Source: VRUE01 sp963812335
Lineage (GTDB): Bacteria; Actinomycetota; Thermoleophilia; Solirubrobacterales; 70-9
NCBI GenBank assembly: GCA_963812335.1
Contig: CAWEUU010000005.1
Coordinates: 248,001 to 312,000 of the forward strand
Direction: 5' to 3'
Length of the DNA stretch: 64,000 nucleotides
Position 1 is the first letter of the stretch. Every line of letters starts with the position of its first letter. The notes below the pieces were generated by a model. It was not told the DNA's origin. It did no database searches and was given only the letters and a program-made list of their open reading frames with translations. Shown here piece by piece: positions 60,635-64,000 of the stretch. The position numbers and the translations under genes are program-made.

Positions 60635-62268
60635 AGGCGGCGCAGAAGAGTTCGCGGGGCGTGCCCGAGCAGCGACGGCCCCAGGCGCTGCATGCCATGT
60701 CGCAGGCTTGGATTGGTCGAGGGGTCGGTGATCGTCAGCGGCAGCCAGCGTTCGCGCAGCATCTCCATCTCCCAGTCTGGACACATCCGAGGAGCGGCTC
60801 GAGGACTCGAAGTGGTAGAGCACCGTACCGGGGTCGTAGACGATGCGCAGGCCGCGCGAGTGCAGCTTCAGGCAGTAGTCGATGTCGTTGTAGTTGACCG
60901 GAAAGGTGGTGGTGAGCCCGCCGACCTCGTCGAAGTCGCCCGCGCGCGTCATCAGGCAGGCGCCGGTCACGGCGAGCAGGTGCTGGGCGACGAGAACGCC
61001 GTTGCCGTAGCCGGGGAAGTCGCCGGCGAAGCCGTGGTACGGGTGGCCGGGGAGGCCGCCGCTCGAACAGGACTCCGGCGTGCTGCAGCCGCCCGTCCTC
61101 GAGGATCAGCTTGCCGCCGACCGCGCCGATGCCCGGCCGGGAGGAGTACATGACCATCCGCTCGAGCCAGTCCGGCGTGATGACCTCCATGTCGTCGTTG
61201 AGCAGCAGCAGGTGCTCGCCCCCGCTGCGGACGACGCCCGCGTTGATCTTCTCCGAGAAGCTGAACGGGCGGTCGAAGGGGACGATCCGCAGGCGCTCGC
61301 CGGCGATCTCGCGCAGTTCGTCGAGCACTGCCTCCTCGATCGACGCGTCGGCGACGACGACGATCTCGTAGTTCTCGTAGGTGGAGGTCTCGACGATGCT
61401 GCGCACGCAGTGGGCACGAGGACCGTCTGCTCGAAGCGGACCTCGCGGCGCCCCCCGGCGGTCGGGATCACGATGCTGACCGGCGGGTTGCTGCGCAGCC
61501 GCGGCTGCAGGCGGTAGACGCCGGGATCGCTCGGCGTCGCGCTCCACCTCGGCCGGGAACCCGGTGCGCTCGCAGTGGGCCTGCAGGGCGCGGGTGCCGG
61601 CTTCGAAGGCCTACGGCTTCGCCTCTTCGCCGCCGCCGGCGGCCGAGGTCTCGAGCATGCGCCAGTGGTAGAGGGCTCGGGCAGGTGGAGGACGTCGCGG
61701 GCGCGCTCGCTCACCCTCAGCGCCAGGTCCCAGTCCTGGGAGCCCTCGTACTCGGCGTCGAAGCCGCCGCACTCCTCGACCAGCGAGCGCCGCATCACGC
61801 TCAGGTGGCAGGTGTACATCTGCGTGCGCAAGCGCTCCGGAGACCAGTCCGGCTTGAAGAAGGGGCCGGTGCGGCGGCCGCGCTCGTCGAGCTTGTCTTC
61901 GTCCGTGTAGAGGTAGTCGGCCTCCGGCCGCTCCCGCAGCGCCGCGTCGACCTTCGCCAGGGCGTCGGGGTGGAGCTCGTCGTCGTGGTCGAGCAGGGCG
62001 ACGAACTCGCCGCCGGCGATCGCCAGGGCATCGTTGGAGGCGGCGACGATGCCGCCGTTCTCGGCCCGGTGCTCGAACCGGATCCGCGGGTCGCGGCCGC
62101 CGCCTCGTCGAGGATCGCGCCGACATGCGGGGCCGTCGAGGCGTCGTCGACCAGGCAGAGCTCCCAGTCGCGGAAGCTCTGCCGGCGCACCGAGTCGAGC
62201 ATCGCGCGCAGGACGCCGGCCGGCGTCTCGTAGACCGGCGTGACGACCGAGAAGCGCGGTGAGGGCAA
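60631..62268 (-). CDS. Glycosyltransferase with two GT2 domains, multiply frameshifted
   Basis: From ATG 62268 the first GT2 domain reads RFSVVTPVYETPAGVL and ELCLVDDASTAPHVG; further frames give VALLDHDDELHPDAL, YTDEDKLDE and GSQDWDLALRVSERA. The second domain has SNPPVSIVIPTAGGR, IVVVADASIEEAVL, LLLLNDDMEVI and NYNDIDYCLKLHSRGLR, and the end reads EMEMLRERWLPLT to TGA 60631-60633. This tandem layout is common in O-antigen/rhamnan-type transferases. At least five indels interrupt it; the protein would be about 545 aa. Confidence 0.72.
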
Positions 62269-62271
62269 GGG

Positions 62272-62561
62272 TCAGCCCCGGCGGCGCAGCGCCGCGAGGA
62301 TCGCGAAGATCGTCGCCGGGAGGGCGGCGAGCCGGGCGTCGCAGCGTCGCGCGAGCAGCGTCAGCCGGGCGGCGCGCTCGGCCCAGCTCCTTCAGCCGCC
62401 CCCGCGCCGCCCCCAGTTCGGCGTCCTTGGCGATCAGCAGGTCGCGCAGGCGCAGGATCTCCTCGTCTCGGCGGTCGAGTCTCGCGCAGCAGCTCTGCCC
62501 GATCCTCGGGGCGGTGCCGCAAATCGATGCCCGGCTTGATCGGTGTCACCCGTTCGGCCAT
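62272..62561 (-). CDS. Small coiled-coil protein of the glycan cluster, frameshifted
   Basis: From the ATG at 62559-62561: MAERVTPIKPGIDLRHRPED, then after an indel DEEILRLRDLLIAKDAELGAARGRLKEL, a predicted coiled coil of about 40 residues, and after a further shift a short hydrophobic end (LPATIFAILAALRRRG) to TGA 62272-62274. About 95 aa. I do not recognise a family. It lies 3 bp upstream of the tandem GT2 gene, in the same operon. Confidence 0.5.
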
Positions 62562-62621
62562 CGGGCGAGTGTATCTGTGACAGTCTCCCCCGATGTCGTC
62601 TTGCGGGGGTGCGCGCACGCG

Positions 62622-64000
62622 ATGAGCTGGAACGCCGAACTGGCCTGGATGCTCGTCCTCTTCCTCTTTCTCACCGCCGCGCCGGGCGTCGCCGCGGGGC
62701 TCTTCGCCGTGCGCCGCGGGGTCGCCGCGGTGCCCCTGGTGCTGGCGATCGCGCTCGCCGCCTCGGGCCTGGCGGCCTTCGGCTCCTTCTGGGCCTACTA
62801 CGCGAGTCCCACCCTCGGTCAGGCCTGGGACTTCCTGGTCCTGTTCGGCTCGGTGCAGCTCGGTGCATGGGCCGTCTACCGGGGCGGGCTCGACCGCGAT
62901 CTGCTTCGCGCCCTGCTGACGCCGCTGCTGCTCTGGGTCCTGGGCTCGGTCTTCGTCGTCTACTTCGGCTTCCTGCACGGGGGCACCGGGCACGCCCTGG
63001 GCGTCTCCTCGGCGCGCTTCTCCGGGCCGCTGCCGCCCGACAACGACATTCCCCGCTTCTTCGCCGATTGGTTCGCGGCGCACGGCAGCCATGGGACGCC
63101 GCCGCTGTTCATCAACGAATGGCACATGAGCGACCGCCCCCCGCTGCAGGTGGGCTACGTGCTCTCTCAGCGGGCGTTCCTCGACGACACGGCCGAACTG
63201 CGCTACGAGGTCCTCTGCGTGATCGTGCAGTGTCTCTGGATCGTCGGCATGTGGGCGCTGCTCTGCGCCGCGCGCCTGCGCCCGCGGACGCGCGGCCTGG
63301 CGATGATCGCGGCGATGGTCAGCGACGTCGCGATCCTGCACGGCTTCTTCGTCTGGCCGAAGCTGATCGCGGCGGCTTTCCTGCTCGCCGCGCTCGCCCT
63401 GGTGATCTCACCGGAGTGGAGGCGCTACCGGACCGAGCCCTGGCTGGCGGGACTGCTCGCGGCCCTGCTCGCCCTGGCGATGCTCGGCGCACGGCTCGAG
63501 CATCTACGGTGCGATCCCGCTGGTCCTGATTGCGCTCTACCGCGGAGGACTGCCGAGCTGGCGCTGGATCGGCGCCGGCCTCGCCGTCGGGATCGTGCTG
63601 ATGGGGTCCTGGTCGGCCTACCAGCGCTACGACGACCCGCCCGGCAACCGGCTGCTCAAGTGGCACCTCGGCGGCGACTGCAATCGACGACCGCGGCACC
63701 GTGGAAACGATCGGCGACGGCGATCGGCGCCTACGGCTGGGGGGACGCTTGAAAACAAGTGGAAAACTCGAAGGATATCGTCGGATCGCGGCGATCGAAC
63801 TCTCGAGGGGCGGCGAGCGAGCTGGGGGCCGGCGACCTCGACGGAGCGGAGGTCAACCTCGCCCCTTCTTCTTCCTGATCTCCTTCTCGCCGGTTGCTGC
63901 TGCTGGCGCCGATCGCGATGGCGGTGGCGCGCGCCGCGGCCGTCCGTCCGGCGCGAGTGGCGCTTCTCGCTGCTCTGCTGGTCCGTGGTCCTGATCGGCT
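62622..64000 (+). CDS. Polytopic membrane protein (GT-C-like), 3' partial and frameshifted
   Basis: From ATG 62622 (MSWNAELAWMLVLFLFL) a membrane protein with at least nine hydrophobic segments runs to the window end. An outer loop holds PPDNDIPRFFADWFAAHGS and INEWHMSDRPPLQVGY, a layout like bacterial GT-C proteins. Indels near 63500, 63680 and beyond 63780 break the frame: conserved hydrophobic stretches (GAIPLVLIALYRGGLP, LLLLAPIAMAVAR) appear in other frames. The C-terminus lies outside the window. Confidence 0.65.

Noticed and set aside
58647..60698. A 683-aa epimerase
   Set aside because: The N-terminal part lies over the methyltransferase gene in the wrong frame; the true N-terminus is in another frame near 59670.
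1..64000. CRISPR arrays, IS elements, prophage or replication origin
   Set aside because: No regularly spaced repeats, transposase, phage structural genes, dnaA boxes cluster or oriC-like stretch were seen on either strand.

Overview
The window is high-GC DNA from an actinobacterium, most likely of the Thermoleophilia/Solirubrobacterales type. This placement is inferred from gene content: a SigK/RskA-like pair, a DtxR regulator, a fused PafB-PafC regulator, polyprenol-phosphate mannosyltransferase and many GTG starts. Many genes have a TANNNT hexamer 6-10 nt before the start codon, the signature of leaderless transcription common in actinobacteria. No rRNA, replication origin, CRISPR array or transposase was seen.

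1-15.8 kb is housekeeping: the end of a biotin-dependent acyl-CoA carboxylase alpha subunit, a sulfatase, a HAD dehalogenase, sucCD, a fasciclin lipoprotein divergent from an ECF sigma/anti-sigma pair, an aminotransferase, a DtxR regulator, a HAD phosphatase divergent from folP, an MrfA-like helicase, a TIGR00725 protein and a frameshifted GH15-like protein. 15.8-20.1 kb is accessory: tRNA-Phe, then a 2.2-kb cassette bounded by a 43-bp duplication of the tRNA 3' part. The cassette holds two HEPN-type genes and no integrase. Right after it comes an AbiE-like antitoxin (frameshifted) and nucleotidyltransferase toxin pair.

20.1-39 kb returns to chromosomal functions: RNase HI, a Mug-type glycosylase, a GMC oxidoreductase, FAH hydrolase, methyltransferase, an arsenic operon (arsR, aquaporin, arsC, antiporter), a toxin-antitoxin relic, a fluoride riboswitch with two crcB channels, YhaM-like nuclease, fused PafBC, MBL hydrolase, penicillin acylase, a DUF1906 secreted protein, a flavin-binding oxidase and a secreted glycosidase.

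39-64 kb is a cell-surface glycan region: a PPTase, pyruvyltransferase, GT2 and PP-loop operon on the minus strand; polyprenol-phosphate glycosyltransferases, GT-C membrane proteins and epimerases on the plus strand, interrupted by a second nucleotidyltransferase toxin-antitoxin pair (49.9-51.4 kb); then a minus-strand run of GT4, GT2, GT-C, epimerase and methyltransferase genes. From about 38.8 kb, and densely after 53 kb, reading frames break repeatedly inside otherwise conserved domains. I read most of these as sequencing or assembly indels rather than real pseudogenes, so single genes are given with combined coordinates.
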